This document shows positions 42,388 through 54,939 of a stretch of 64,000 nucleotides of DNA, in pieces. Both the position numbers and the translations under genes were made by a program. The notes under the pieces were generated by a model, which worked only from the letters and a program-made list of their open reading frames with translations, was not told where the DNA came from and searched no databases. This DNA is from Dipteris shenzhenensis. Lineage: Eukaryota; Polypodiophyta; Polypodiopsida; Gleicheniales. The stretch lies in assembly GCA_047967505.1 (NCBI GenBank), contig CM106540.1; one strand, given 5' to 3'. The stretch's first letter is position 1; each line of letters opens with the position of its first letter.

Positions 42388-45078
42388 CTGCTCGTACAAC
42401 GGTGCCAAGAGTCCATACAACTTGCCAGAAGGCGATTCCGAGCAGTTTTAGGCTATTTTTTAGCATTTTTTTCTTAGATTTGGACTCCCGTGACCTCTAG
42501 CAGTGATTTGAGCTCCCTTGAGCACTTTCACTCATTTTTTTGAGCCTCTTCTATGCATTCGGTGACTCTCCGATCAGCACATTGAGAGTCATGACGTGAA
42601 CTCCCTTGATAGCTGCTCCTATGGCCTTCATCCACACATCATTCAAGGGCATTCTCGCCAGGTTCTTCACCAACATACCTCTTTGCATCAGGATGTGCAC
42701 ACTTTTGTGCGGCAGCTACTTTAGGCACATGGGTTCTTTGCCCTTGCTATGCATAAATGAAATATATCTTTACTACTTTCTTCATTGAGTCAAAAGGTAC
42801 TTTGTCCTAGGTTGTCCCCCAAAATGAATGCAAATAAATCATGTGTGTTGAGTCAAAGGTTCTCTGCCTTGGATAGTCCTCCTAAAAAGATGTATTTTCC
42901 TATTTTGTTTTGGTGTGTGGCTCCATGTCTCTCATTAGTCCCTGGACCCAGAAGGGGATGTACTGTGGGATCCCTGTATTGGCTTTGATAGGTTTAGAGG
43001 GGGATGTATTGTGGAGCCATGTATTGGCTTTGATAGGTCTTGTTATCAGGCCTGGCCGAGTTCCAGGATGGTGGTGTATTCCTAGACCTATGAGCTGGTC
43101 ATGTAGCCATGCTATAACGTGAGCTTCTGAGCATGTTGAGTCTCAAGCCATGAGATTGCTTGGATCAACCTCTGAACACGCTCAGACTTTAGCCACTAAG
43201 TTACAGAGGGTGCACAATTTGATGACCGTCATTGTCATGTTTTGATCTTGGTTCCATTCCAATAGTCCCTCACCTTAGATTGTCACTGTCATGTTCTATC
43301 CTTGGTTCCATTCTAGTAGTCTCACCTTGCCTTCATGGGGGGGTGTCATATTGGGAGTTATCCCATATGCATAGGGGTTCATATATATGTGCGTGCTCTT
43401 ATATAAGAGTTGTACTTGTCTAGTGTCAAATCAATCAAGCATCAAGCTACAAGCTCTTGGTCTACATGTGAGTACTCTCATTTTTTGTCATTACTCTAGT
43501 CATTTCATTTCCATGTCTCCTTATGAGTATCACTTCCTTTCTCCCTAGCCTACCCTCTCTCTCTCCCTCTTTCCACCATGTTCCTTCAGGAAACACATTA
43601 GAAGACAGGAGGCTGAACATTTAGAGAGCCATAGCATTCAACGAAGTGTCTCAGAGCATGAGCATGAGATTGGGTCTGAGTCCAATGAGCATAGCTTTAC
43701 AATTTGCAATGGAGTCGCTTTGATAAATCCATGTGAAGTCAATTTCCAGAAGAAGACTCCTTAAAAATTGTGAGAGTCTTTGTAGAATTCTTGGTGTAAT
43801 AGCCCTCATAGTATATAAAGTATTACTTTAAAAAGTTCATGAGTTGAGACCAAATATAAATGTTTCTTGCTATTTTGTCTCGAGGTGCATCAAAGACAAT
43901 AGGTTGATAAGAGAAAGAGGGTTACTACGTTTTTCAATAGAGGGCAAGGAAGGACGATTGATGCTTGCAAGTGAATTTGAGATCATTTTATAAGGTTGAT
44001 GCCCATTTCATTGCAGGTCAAGTAAGCGTTCATCGCGCACTCTCTTGCATTTAACTTCATTTCCATTGTCCAAAGGATTGGCATAGTACCCGTGGGTAGC
44101 ACAGTGGAAGGAATTTCCATTTGGAGTAGCATTTGTTGCAAGAATTGCATGCCAAAATCATAAAATTACGCATTTGGGGCAGAAAAGTGTTGATACTGGA
44201 GGTCATATGTCCGATTGGTGACCAGTGAGATGAATAAGAGCATTTGACACAAGTTTCACCGGTCAATTCAAATTGTAGGATGCATATGAGGGTGTGTATG
44301 CCTGACATTGGATGTGTTTGATGCCCAAAAGAGTGGGATAAGATTTAGTTTGGAAAATCATTGCAAGAGAAAGTTTGGAAAGCATTTTGTGGCCGTTTAA
44401 TGCCAAAATACGCCCATTTACAGAACATGGGAAATGCCATAAGTGTAACCAGCCTCAAATAATAAAAGGGCGGTAAAATATCCAATTAAGCAAGTATTTA
44501 ACACAGGCAAAACACAAGTGAAGCACGAATGCTCCTGCTCAATGCACAAGACACCAATTGGCCCCAAATCCATTGACGCACCTTGCGGTATTTCTTTATT
44601 TCTTTTATAAATCTGATCAGATTACAATACACCATCAGATCCGTCACAAGGCATCCCGTGCATAGCATAACCTCTGCTCTCAGCAAACTAAGCCAGCCCT
44701 GGCTTCAAGGCATCCAATTCCGTAGTATCACTAGCTGACTGATTGACCCAGCTCAACCAGCAGTCGCAATTCCTTTACAGTCTCAGCCAAATCAGCCTAC
44801 ATCCACCTCAATTCTACAACAAGCAAGCCCTTGCCCCTTACTGGTGCCCCTCGATTGACAAGGCCAGCACAAAATCCCTTGACCATTACTAGCACCCAGC
44901 CAGCAGAAAAGAGCATACAGCTGAACACTTACGCTGACCACCTGCATAGAACCACGGGATATCCACCTGGCAATCAATCTCAGCCCGGAATACCCCAAAC
45001 ACAAGGCACACTAGCAACAAACTACTTGGAATCAGCCTCAAAACAAATCACCCAGCCTTCTTCTACTCAGCCACAGAC
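42388..45078 (+). other. Intron sequence, no gene recognised
   Basis: The stretch has short internal similarities (TTGAGTCAAAGGT near 42786 and 42848; GGATGTATTGTGG and GTATTGGCTTTGATAGG repeated at 42957-43040). At 43335-43480 a G-rich tract is followed by TGTCATATTGGGAG, TATATAAGAG and TAGTGTCAAATC, which could be the start of a 3' LTR of a lost element. The 44,800-45,078 part is Gln/Pro-rich in one plus frame. None of the open frames has a recognisable motif. Confidence 0.4.
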
Positions 45079-45561
45079 TATCAACAGCTTCCACAGCTTG
45101 GACTCTGCCCAGAATCAGCAAAAGACAGCAAAAATAGATAGTACACCACCACCTGGAGCACCTCAGAAATAGGTCGACCAGCCTATAACAACCAGAATAA
45201 AAATGACTTGCTTTCCTGTAGCCTCAAAAAAAAAACGAAATTGATATTGTTGTCCAACAGCGTCCATAAGCAAAAACAAAATTGCTATTGCTGTCTTGCA
45301 ACCTCCACAAGCAAATAACAAAACTGCTATTGCTGTCCTGCAGCCTCCACAAGCAATTGCGCTCTGCGTTCTGGTGGCTCTGGTAGCATCTGGAAAATGC
45401 GATTTCTTCTTGCAGCACTTGGTAGCCCTCAGAACAGCGAACAACAACTCTGGCAGGTGAGAAATTGCAAGGTGATGTGATAGATAAGTCTTGGGACACC
45501 TTCCCAGCCTGCAACCAGCTTCTCCTTACCTTTCCTCCCTTCTAAAAGATGCCCAAAAGGA
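45079..45561 (+). repeat. Dispersed repeat R1 with 42-bp minisatellite
   Basis: CAGCTTCCACAGCTTGGACTC...GATGCCCAAAAG is shared with 55280-55871 (R2). Inside are about three tandem copies of a ~42-bp unit ending TGCTATTGCTGTCCTGCAGCC. R1 sits just 5' of LINE-E. Confidence 0.85.
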
Positions 45562-46618
45562 ATGGCAGTTGTGTTGATACACATCAGTTTCTACATTTGG
45601 AAGTAGAGAACTCAACATCTTAGTTTTCTGCTCGTCCGCCCCTTGGCTCGCAGTCTGTTCTGCCCTCAGCTGCCGCATTGGTGCTTTCACCTTACTGTGG
45701 TGTCGCCTCCAGCTTAGGTGAAGGCTCGAGTGAGTGGGCTGGGAGCTAGGCGAGGAGAGCTGCTAGGTGAGGACGGCTGCTCGTCGTGTTGGAACAAGAT
45801 ACGCAGAGGGCAGGTATCAAGGCTCAGGACGAGTTTCTTCTCCAAGAGACCACGATCATGAAGGTCTCATTGAGGTAATTTGAACGATCAACGTCAAAGG
45901 AGCTGGTCAGCTGCACTCGGAAACACCTTGGGTCGAGCCCTCTTAGGGGACTTGGACCAAGGTTGAACACAAGAAGCCCAGCAAGGCAGCCCTCAAGCGT
46001 CGCAGCAGGTAGCAGGCTAGGGTCGAGCTAGAGTCAGCAGAGAGCGCGAAAGAGCCCAATCGGCAATCCCCCATCCTCAAGAGAAGCTAGCAGAGGTTGC
46101 CCCTACGGAGCTAGAGGAGGAGACCTTCTTCGATCTCCCGATTGAGCCGCAGGCGCCAGCAGAGTAGAGCACCCAGGTTCCTTTGCAGCAGCAGCCTCGA
46201 GCCACTGTTGAGCAAGTCTCGGTGGACCCTCCATCTTCTTGCCCGCCTCCCCTCCCTGCCTTCAGGACTACAGCCCCCTCCGCCCTCTCCGTTACCCGTC
46301 CCTCTTTTCTCTGCAGACCCCTTTAGGCAAGCGGGTGCCAGAGTCCTCTCCCCATTTCTGAGGCAGTGGGCCACCAAGGTAGGCATCGAGCCAGTAGCCA
46401 AGCTCTGCTCTCCACTCCCCCCACCTCCCCATGAGTTGAACCATGGTGAGTTGGATCGTGCATGGGAGTCAGCAGCCGCAACATCTGTTACCTTGACAGG
46501 AGTTGTAGAGGGTAGTGGTTGGGTGGACAATGGACTTCCTCTTGATCCATGAGCATATGTTTTCAGCCGTAGATGTTCGACGTAGATGGCACCTCCTTCC
46601 AGGGAGAGGCCCTGAGGT
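45562..46618 (+). other. 5' region of LINE-E, no clear gene
   Basis: A GC-rich stretch, Pro/Arg-rich in every frame. Frames at 46111-46656 (minus) and 46142-46552 (plus) are long because of base composition. LINE-E ORF1 may lie here, but no RNA-binding or coiled-coil motif could be identified. Confidence 0.4.
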
Positions 46619-47190
46619 ATGGTCCCCCCAGTTGGCAGGAGTGGGGGGGTCTGCATTTCAAAGTCCCAGTCCGTTGGAATGGATGTGTACGATCAGGGCA
46701 AGCTCATCCTAGCCAGAGCAGTATGGATGGGTTTGAGGGTTGGTGACTCCAAGATTGGGGTTCTCAATGTGTATGCCCCATCTTGTAGACAACAGCGACC
46801 CGCCTTCTGGAGGCGGTTGACGGAGTCTCTCTTGGATGTGAACTCGTGGATTGTTGGAGGTGACTTCAACAATCTCAAGTTTGGGGAGGACAAGCCAAGG
46901 GGTGCTTCTTATTCCAGGATGCCGGCTTTGGAAAGAAGCACTTGGGAGCAGTTCATTTTCTCGATCTGCGGTTAGGACCCCTGGAGGGAACCGGAATTCT
47001 CTAGGTCTCCTGGCAGTCTAAGTTTCTCCTTTGGGCAGTGGCGGCACGATGGTCTACTTGAGACACAGACAGATTCTATGTCAGAGATTGGACCATGAAT
47101 AGGGGTGGAGCCACCGGTATTCTAGTAGGCACTACCCTTTCGGACCACTCCCGTATCATTCTTCACCTTAAGCAGCCCTGTCATGGCCTA
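46619..47190 (+). pseudogene. LINE-E endonuclease domain (EEP family)
   Basis: DSKIGVLNVYAPSCRQQRPA and DVNSWIVGGDFNNLKFGEDK are the conserved VYAP and GDFNN blocks of plant LINE endonucleases. Upstream, HEHMFSAVDVRRRWHLLPGR matches the N-terminal EH motif region, and TTLSDHSRIILHL near 47130 is the SDH catalytic histidine block. Stops and a frameshift around 46975 break it. In LINEs this enzyme nicks the target DNA for primed reverse transcription. Confidence 0.85.
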
Positions 47191-47632
47191 CCGCAGAGAG
47201 GGGTCCGCATTCCATATGCTTTGCTCCTGGAGGAGGAGGTACAGCAAAGTATTACAGCTATTTGGCATAGCAGCCTGAGTCCCCCCCAAAGGGAGGGTGG
47301 GCCGTGTGGGCAGCCGAGGCAATTCGGCGGAGCAGTAAGGAGCTTCGCACATATGCTATGCACCGCCATCATACTCTTCAGGAGAGAGAGAGAGCGTTGC
47401 GGCAGGACTTGGCCTCCATTGAATGTCTTCGGGAGCAAGATTCAGAGTCGCAGTGGTTAGCAGACCGGTATGAGTGCGCTCGCTTGGATTTTCAGGATAC
47501 TAAGGTGAGACGGGCTGAGTACTCCTACCATTCCTCTAGATCTCAATGGGTACAGCAGGGTGACAAGATGACCAGGCAATTCTTTCAGGCCATTGGCTGT
47601 AGATCATCTGGCGCACAGTTGCAGAAAGAAAG

Positions 47633-47880
47633 AAAGAAAGAAAGAAAGAAATTTTATTAAAGGTCCACGGAAGGCCATACATGGCCTATGGGACACAAAA
47701 TCATCCGAAAGGAAAATACATCATCAACGATGCGCCAACTAGGTGGCCTCATCGTTGGAGAGACTCTAGTGGGCAGATGCACTTGGATCCGCAGGAGATC
47801 TTGGAGTTGACTAGAGATTGAGAGACTCTAGTGGGCAGATGCACTTGGATCCGCAGGAGATCTTGGAGTTGACCTCGGTT
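47633..47880 (+). repeat. (GAAA)n run and 62-bp tandem duplication in LINE-E
   Basis: After (GAAA)n and an unrelated ~110-bp insert (poly-T like TTTTATTAAAGG start), AGAGACTCTAGTGGGCAGAT and its following sequence are repeated at 47759 and 47821, offset 62 bp. The insert could be a small retroposed tail, with the doubled sequence as its footprint. Confidence 0.6.
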
Positions 47881-48149
47881 TTCTATCGGCGCTTGTTCCA
47901 AGCCGAGGAGGGGTCCCCGTAGGTTTTGGCAACCCGAGATTCAATTTGGGCGCACATTCCGGAGGTGGTCTCCCAGCCAATTAGATGCACCTTTTTCGGG
48001 TGCGAAGCTCTGGAAAATCCTTCGGGCTCTTCCATCCCAGAAGTGCCCCGAGGAGGACGAGCTGTCCGCGGCTTTCTTTAGGTGCTTTTGGGAGTGCATT
48101 CATACCTCCGCTTGGCTTTTTAGCAGATATTCGACTCAGGCTCTCTCCC

Positions 48150-48400
48150 TTCGACCTTGAGTGGTGGCTGGAAAGGGGGGGGATCGCTCGGACTTGAGAC
48201 AGTGGAGACCGATCACTCTCTTGGACACTGCGTACAAGATCTTGGCCAGGGGCTTGAGCTTGCGGCTTCGCCCTAACCTAGTGGACATCATCCATGACAC
48301 GCAGACAGGTTTTGTCCCTGACACATCATCATTGAGCACCCTTTGCACTCCTTTTTCCCCTCCACCTAGATCAAGTCGTATCTCTTGATCCAGGAAGAAT
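48150..48400 (+). pseudogene. LINE-E reverse transcriptase fingers fragment
   Basis: ERGGIARTLRQWRPITLLDT, AYKILARGLSLRLRPNLVDI and IIHDTQTGFV are the fingers and start of the palm of a LINE RT. The frame then diverges, and the catalytic aspartates are absent. Confidence 0.8.
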
Positions 48401-48420
48401 TTGAGGGCGCTCCAAAAAGG

Positions 48421-51020
48421 AAAGTCGCTCGTTTTTTCGTGCTCTACGTGCTCATCACATCACGTGCACATTTCAGTGCAAGTTACACTCACATTTGAGC
48501 CTCGCCGACAAAACCACTTCCTTCACGCACATTTGCCTCTACATCAACGCATCTGACCCCAACACTTAAAAGGAACAAAAGAAAATGAATTATTTGCTGG
48601 TCTTTCATCGATCGACGGTTGGTTTAGATCTAGATCAGAGTAGACTAGATCGCCATAGAGGGGGACGCTTTGAATTTCCCCAAGTTACCAATCTAAGCCA
48701 TGCCCGAAATTCCCGACTAGTACCTACTCGGAGTCAGTCCATACGCTCACATACGGTTTCACATCATTACATTACCTGAAACCCTACGTTCATCAGTTCA
48801 GTGAGCAGACTTCAGAGTTCAGAGGCATTGCAGATTGATTCAATGGGCAGATAGCATTTGATTTCACACACACATGCCACCATTGTAAAGCCTATTCGGC
48901 TATCTCACGGCATCGTGCACATCATTTCAGCCTTGTAAAGCCTCTTAGCTATTCCCGGCATCATTGCCACAAGCCTTGTAATATATATCAGATTTTATAT
49001 ACTGCAGTTCTATCTTCACCGACGGTTCAGAGATTTCACTTGGCATATTCAGTGTATTTGCAGTTGATTCATACAGAGATCTTCACGACACTTTTGAGTG
49101 CATTTCTTGCACCATGTCGACTAGCAACCTCAATCTGGAGGCACTATCACCTGATCAAGCAGAATGTGCAAGATGTCATGCTAGGACGGCTCAACACAAT
49201 CCAGACATCAAAAGTACATCCAAGATTCTCACCTTGAGAAACCAGATCAACCAGAGTTTCCGCAACAACAGTGAAACCGGTGTGTGGATAAAAAAGGAAA
49301 AATATTTTTCACTTGTTGCATGTTGCTGGGTGAGTACATAGCTAGTTGGTTGTGGAAATGAGCTATGGATACTTTCATGAAGGACTCCACACTGATGATA
49401 TATTGTCTTGAGATGGAAGACGCTTCTACAGGGACTCTGGGAGATAATGAAGTGCAGTGAAGGAGCACCTTGGTGTAAAGTTTGAAGGGAAGGGGGAGAG
49501 TGGTGAAAAAGCAAAAGGTGACGTGGCCATAATAAAAAAAGCATGCATGCAGGTGGCTACGTGAGGAGGAAGAGGAAGCTTTTCGACGACGATGCTGGCA
49601 TGCTACGTGAAGGACTACTTTAGAAGGAGTTCGTGGACGACAGAGGGTGCTGGGTGGAGTAGAAGAGGCTCTTCTCGATGAGGGCGACGGCTGGGGGAGC
49701 TCAGGGAGCTATGATCTGGTGAGAGAGGTTGCTTAATGACGTGTGTGTGGAGAGCTTCAAGGAGCTGGAGAGCGGAAGGCGTAGTGAGGCTCGTGTGCAA
49801 CAAAGAGCAGAGTTTTGGTGTGGGTTCGTTGTGTGTGACGAAGTGGCACTTATTGAAGTCCTGTAAAGTCCTGACTGTGGTCGCGATAATGCGAGCTCGG
49901 AGAGGCAGTGGGGGTCGTTTTGTTCTGCGAGCTGGGGATTTGATGGTGGCGGGAAGCTTCGGGACTTGGCTAGAAACATGACAGCGCAAAAAGGAGGAGG
50001 GAGCTTCTCGATTTGGCTAGGCGTCGCTACTACACAGGAGGAATCCCTTGGATAAATGAAGGCTGGAGTTCGTGGACAACAGAGGCAGAAGTTATGTGAG
50101 TACAGAGGAGGAGGGCGTTGCAGATACGGGGGGTGATGGAAGCCAAGAGCTTCTCAATTGGGAGGGAGCATCTTACTATGCAGGCCAAGGAATAGGAAGA
50201 CCTTGGCTACGAGTGTGTGTGCAGGAGTTGTAGGAGAGAACCTATGCAAAGGCAGCTACCATTGAAGGTGACGGGAGCTCGGATGCTTTGAGAGAAAAAA
50301 ATAGTTGCCAGTTATGATCACGTGAAGGAGAAAGGCATCGCAGATGCTATGTGAGTACAGGAGAGGAGGTTCTAGTACTTGGTTGCGGTTGGAGGTATAT
50401 GGCGACGTGGATATCGTGAAGGACACTCAGGCTGGGGTTTGCTGGGAGGAAGTGAAGCATTGCTAGTGCATGGGTTAGAAGAGCCATGGAAGAGATCAGT
50501 GAGTTTAGCATGCTAGGGGAGCTTCATGTGAAGAGGGGGTCTCTTCTTTAGAGAGTAGGAGAATAGCTATGAGGAAGCTATTATAGCCTAAAGGTAGAGA
50601 TGAGCAAGGAATGGCGGGCTGCATCATTATTAGTGCTTGTTGATGATCTTTGAGGAAATATAAAAGTTTTATGACTGTGGCCACTTTGTGGGTGATTGTC
50701 TGATGAGTTGTGGGATTGGATGCATTATGTCTTCGTATGCTTTGTGAGCTTGAGCTCAATCAGTAGGAGTTGTGTTTGGGCTGTGTAGTCCAGTGGGCTT
50801 CTTTCTGAGGTTGTCTCATCTTTGGGGAAAATGTATCCAAGTGTGAGTTGTCACAGAAGGTCTGTAGAGAGAAGGATGTTGAATGGATGCCTTTTGCCCT
50901 GTGATTGTGTTGTTCGGGTGTTTTAAACGTGGATGAGGGTGGCTCTGAAGGCGGGTTAGGCTCTACTACTTTTGTCCATCCACCGGTCATGCTTATGTAC
51001 TCCGCATTAAAGACTACAAC
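48421..51020 (+). other. Intron stretch, no gene recognised
   Basis: A short frame at 49114-49341 (MSTSNLNLEALSPDQAECAR) has a leader-like region upstream and could be a Gag start, but it stops after 75 codons. 49,300-50,900 is rich in GAGG and AAGAGC-type words with no motif. No primer-binding site or LTR for Copia-B was found here, so the 5' end of Copia-B is lost. Confidence 0.4.
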
Positions 51021-52236
51021 AATCAACTTAGCAGCAGGAGAGACTATGAACCCCGCAGAAATGGTTCAAGTCATTCTGAACGGGCTAGGAGAGGGATACG
51101 AGAATCTAGTCCATAGTATTGCCATCCAACGGCAAATTCCGACACTGGAAGAACTTCAGTCAGTCCTACTTGGTGAAGAACTCAGGACTCAGGCCATTCA
51201 AGCACGTAAAGGTCATTCTAATGATCAGGCATTCACAGCTTCAGATAGAAGCAGAGGCAAAGGTAGAAGCAAAGATAGATCATATCAGAAAAGTGGTCAT
51301 CATCATCAGCAACAAAATCAAAGTCAGAATCAGCATCAGCATCAACAATATCAAAATCAGCAAAGAGAAAATCATTCCAATCGAGGAAGATTCCAAGGAC
51401 GAGGGAATGCATCTACCAATGTGTCAAACATTCAGTGCAACTACTGTCACAAGTTTGGACACTATGAAAGAGATTGCCGCAAGAAGCAGTACGACCAAGG
51501 CGGTCAATCCAGCAGTAATCGAGGGAATTTCCGAGGTAGAGAAAATCATCGTGGTGGACATTGTAGTCACAGTCATTTTGCAAATGAACATGGAAATATG
51601 TTTCTTGCAAGCGAGGAATTGCATCAGACTAACACAGTGTACTCAGACACTGATTTCAATCCCAAAGAGGATTACAGCTATCAAGTTGACCAAGTGGAAC
51701 AGGATTCTTGGTACATCGACAGCGGTGCATCATCTCATATGACAAATCATCAGGAATGGTTCACAGAAATGAAGCCATTAGAAGGACATAAAAATGTCAT
51801 CTACATAGCAGATAATACACCGAATCCAGTTCAAGGGACAGGTGTTATCCCTATGAACAATTTCACTGGTACAAAAGGATTAGTCAAAGATGTGCTCTAT
51901 GTTCCGAAGCTCAGCAAGAACCTTTTGTCAGTAGGTCAAATGACGAAATACAATTACAAAGTCATCTTCAGCGGTGATGAATGCACTATCAGAGACAAAT
52001 CCAAAAGATGTCGGCTAGTAGCAAAAGGTGTCAAGGAAGGACGCTTATACAAAATGCTAGCTACAGTACCAGATAAGCATGCCATGTCAGCTCAACCGCA
52101 ACAGATGCCACTATCTGCAAAATGGCACAAGAGATATGGTCATGTCAACTTCAAGTACTTGTTAGATCTCAGGAATCAGAATATGGCAATTGGGATTCCG
52201 AAGCTACAGTTTCTTGGAAAGGTTTGTGAAGCATAC
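51021..52236 (+). pseudogene. Copia-B gag, protease and GAG-pre-integrase region
   Basis: One open frame covers GETMNPAEMVQVILNGLGEG (UBN2-type gag), a Gln/His-rich linker, the knuckle CNYCHKFGHYERDC (51439-51480), the protease site SWYIDSGASSHM (51706-51741) and VLYVPKLSKNLLSVGQMTKY, ending in the pre-integrase zinc motif WHKRYGHVNFKYLLDLRNQN. The first stop is TGA at 52237. The protease D-S-G-A is intact, unlike Copia-A. Confidence 0.92.
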
Positions 52237-52239
52237 TGA

Positions 52240-53043
52240 TTCGGCAAACAAAAGCGAACCAACTTTGTCAGAAGTACCTCTCGTGCACGAGGTATTCTTG
52301 ATTTGATACATTGAGATGTATGGGGTTATGCCCAGACCCGCAGCATCAATGGTTCAATTTACTACTTGACCTTCATCAACGACTACAGCAGATATTGTTG
52401 GGTCTACTTTCTGAAAGAGAAATCTGAAGTGTTTTCCAGATTTCAAGAATTCAAAGCCCTGGTAGAAAACCAGACAGGCAAAAAGATCAAGGTCATGAGA
52501 TCAGACAGAGGAGGTGAATACATGTCTTCGGCATTCATCAACTTTTGCAGAAATCACGGCATACGAAGACAATTCACATGTGCATATACTCCTCAGCAGA
52601 ATGCAATAGCTGAAAGGAAGAATGAGACTTTAGCAGACAGTGCTAGAGCAATGCTTAGTGAAAAGCATCTTCCAAATCAGTATTGGGCAGAAGCAATAGC
52701 TACAGCAAACTACTTGCTTAATCAGCTTCCTACCAAACCGATACAAGGTATGACTCCTTATGAAGCATTCACTAGACACAAGCTAGACATTGGGCATCTC
52801 TGCATATTTGGTTGCATAGCATATGCTCACATACATGATGATCATCGCAGAAAATTGGATGCAAAGTCACGCAAATGCATCATGGTTGGTTACAGTGAAG
52901 AAAGCAAAGCATATAAATTGTATGATCCCATCAACCGCAAAGTCATTATCTCCAGAGATGTAATCTTTGATGAGGAATCAGAATGGAAAACCTCACCTAC
53001 ACAGGAGATAGAAGCATTGACTTCACAGTCATCTACAGAATAG
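52240..53043 (+). pseudogene. Copia-B integrase
   Basis: After stops at 52237 and 52312, the DDE core is intact: TFINDYSRYCWVYFLKEKSE, KVMRSDRGGEYMSSAFINFC and TPQQNAIAERKNETLADSA. These hold the two Asp and the Glu. Conserved PNQYWAEAIATANYLLNQLP and GCIAYAHI follow. The frame ends at TAG 53041, where CAG is expected. It would have inserted the cDNA into the genome. Confidence 0.92.
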
Positions 53044-54279
53044 GTTGATGAAGAAGAGCAAGAATTGCCAGCAACACCCCAAGCAGAGCCACAACAGCTC
53101 AGACGGTCTACTAGGGAAAGCATACCTCCAACCAGATTGACATATGCTCAAAAAGGCAAAGCAATTCAGGTGGAAACCACCAACTATGCTCTTATGACTA
53201 CCATCATGGCTACAGAAGAACCAGTGTACTTCGAAGACACAGTAGACAAGCCAGAATGGCAAACTGCTATGAATGAAGAAATGGATGCTTTGTATAAGAA
53301 TAATACTTGGGAATTATGTGACCTTCCACCAGGAAAGAAAGCCATAGCCAACAAATGGGTATACAAAGTGAAGTACAATCCAGATGGCAGTATTCAAAGA
53401 CATAAAGCCAGATTAGTTGCAAAAGGATTCGCACAACAATATGGTCAAGACTTATGCTCCAGTAGCAAAGATGGATTCCATACGGTTCTTGATATCACTA
53501 GCGACAGTCAGCAAATGGAATGTGTATCAGCTCGATGTCAAGAATGCATTTCTCAATGGTTATCTAGACGAGGAAGTCTACATGCAACAACCAGCACGTT
53601 ATGTTGAACCAGGAAAGGAGAATAAGGTTTGCCATCTCAAGAAAAGTCTCTACGGCTTAAAACAAGCACCCAGAAGTTGGTACAGCAGAATTGACAAGTA
53701 TTTTGCTGATCTGGGATACATGAAATCCAGTGCAGATCATACTCTCTACTACAAAGTTCAAGGGGAAGACATTACTATTGCACTTTTGTACGTAGATGAT
53801 CTGATTGTGACAGGAAACAAGGATAGCTTCATCAGAAAATTGAAACAAGACTTATCTGCAGTTTGACATGAATGATCTTGGACTTATGCACTATTGTCTT
53901 GGAATTGAGTTTTGGAGAGATTCAGATAGCACATTCATGAGTCAGCTCAAGTATGTTGACAGTCTCCTAAAGAAGTTTCATATGGCAGATTGCAAGATTG
54001 TAGCCACTCCCATGGAACAGAGTTTGAAACTTACTAAAGATTCAGAAAAGCCTACAATCAATGACAAATACTACAGGCAGCTCATCAGATCTCTTCTATA
54101 TCTGACAATCACACAGCCAGATATTTGTTATGCAGTAAGCTCACTAGCACAGTTTATGGCAAATACAAAACAATCTCACTGAAATGCAGCCAAAAGAGTC
54201 TTGCGATACATCAGAGGTCAGTCGGGGATAGAATACAGAGGAAGTCATCCACGGTTGCATGGATACTGTGACAGCTGTT
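53044..54279 (+). pseudogene. Copia-B reverse transcriptase (two frameshifts)
   Basis: Segments in order: LRRSTRESIPPTRLTY, WQTAMNEEMDALYKNNTWEL, KWVYKVKYNPDGSIQRHKAR and LVAKGFAQ, then a +1 shift near 53450, TYAPVAKMDSIRFLISLAT, YQLDVKNAFLNGYLDEEVYM, KKSLYGLKQAPRSWY and the catalytic ITIALLYVDDLIVTG (near 53785-53815). A second shift near 53867 leads to MNDLGLMHYCLGIEFWRDSD and PDICYAVSSLAQFM. It copies the element RNA into DNA. Domain order and lengths are normal apart from the indels. Confidence 0.9.
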
Positions 54280-54463
54280 CTATATCTGACAATCACACAG
54301 CCAGATATTTGTTATGCAGTAAGCTCACTAGCACAATTTATGGCAAATACAAAACAATCTCACTGAAATGCAGCCAAAAGAGTCTTGCGATACATCAGAG
54401 GTACAAGACAGTCGGGGATAGAATACAGAGGAAGTCATCCACGGTTGCATGGATACTGTAACA
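54096..54463 (+). repeat. 184-bp tandem duplication in Copia-B
   Basis: TATATCTGACAATCACACAG...ATGGATACTG occurs at 54096-54279 and again from 54280, offset 184 bp. Because 184 is not a multiple of three, the second copy is in another frame. Confidence 0.92.
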
Positions 54464-54939
54464 GTGACTATGCCGGAGATCATGAGACCAGGAGATCGAC
54501 ACAGGGATATGCATTTTTCCTTGGTCAAGGTGCTATATCATGGTTGTCAAACAAACAGCCAACTGTTTCTTTGTCTTCGACTGAAGCAGAATATAGAGCA
54601 CTCAGTACAGGTGCATGTGAGGCTATATGGCTCAGAAGACTATTGTCAGAAACAGATTACTTTGATGAGTCAAAGCCAACAACAATATACTGTGATAATC
54701 AATCGGCTCAAGCATTGGCAAAAAATCCAGTATATCACTTCAGGACAAAGCACATTGATGTCAGAGAGCACTTCATCAAAGAAAGAGTGTTACTTGGTGA
54801 CATCACACTGCAGCATTGTGATAGCAAAGAAAATGTTACAGACATCTTTGCCAAACCACTCGGTAAAGAGCTATTCGAGAAACACCGACTAGCTCTTGGT
54901 TTGACGCAGAGGAAGGACATTTCCATTAAAGGGGTGTGA
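54385..54939 (+). pseudogene. Copia-B RNase H
   Basis: After the duplication the frame reads LHGYCNSDYAGDHETRRSTQ, QPTVSLSSTEAEYRALSTGA, TIYCDNQSAQALAKNPVYH and HIDVREHFIKERV. These are the copia RNase H acidic motifs (SDYAG, EAEY, DNQSA, HID). The frame ends at TGA 54937, in the polypurine/LTR junction. It removes the RNA strand during reverse transcription. Confidence 0.92.

Larger units (their letters stand above)
46100..48420 (+). mobile_element. LINE-E: plus-strand LINE 5' part (endonuclease, start of RT)
   Basis: The endonuclease, linker and first RT segment occur in order on the plus strand, with homology ending near 48420 after the RT fingers. The RT palm, thumb and zf-RVT are missing, so the 3' part is deleted. 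A (GAAA)n run with a 62-bp duplication (47641-47880) interrupts it. Its RT motif WRPITLLDTAYKILARGLSL matches fragments at 60.5 kb, so it is the same LINE family as LINE-C/D/F. Confidence 0.75.

Noticed and set aside
46111-46656. Long minus-strand frame in the GC-rich LINE-E 5' region
   Set aside because: Base composition explains the openness, and the plus strand carries LINE sequence; no motif.
49615-49989. 124-codon minus-strand frame
   Set aside because: Pro/Ser/Leu-rich composition in a GAGG-rich stretch; no motif and no splice or promoter context.
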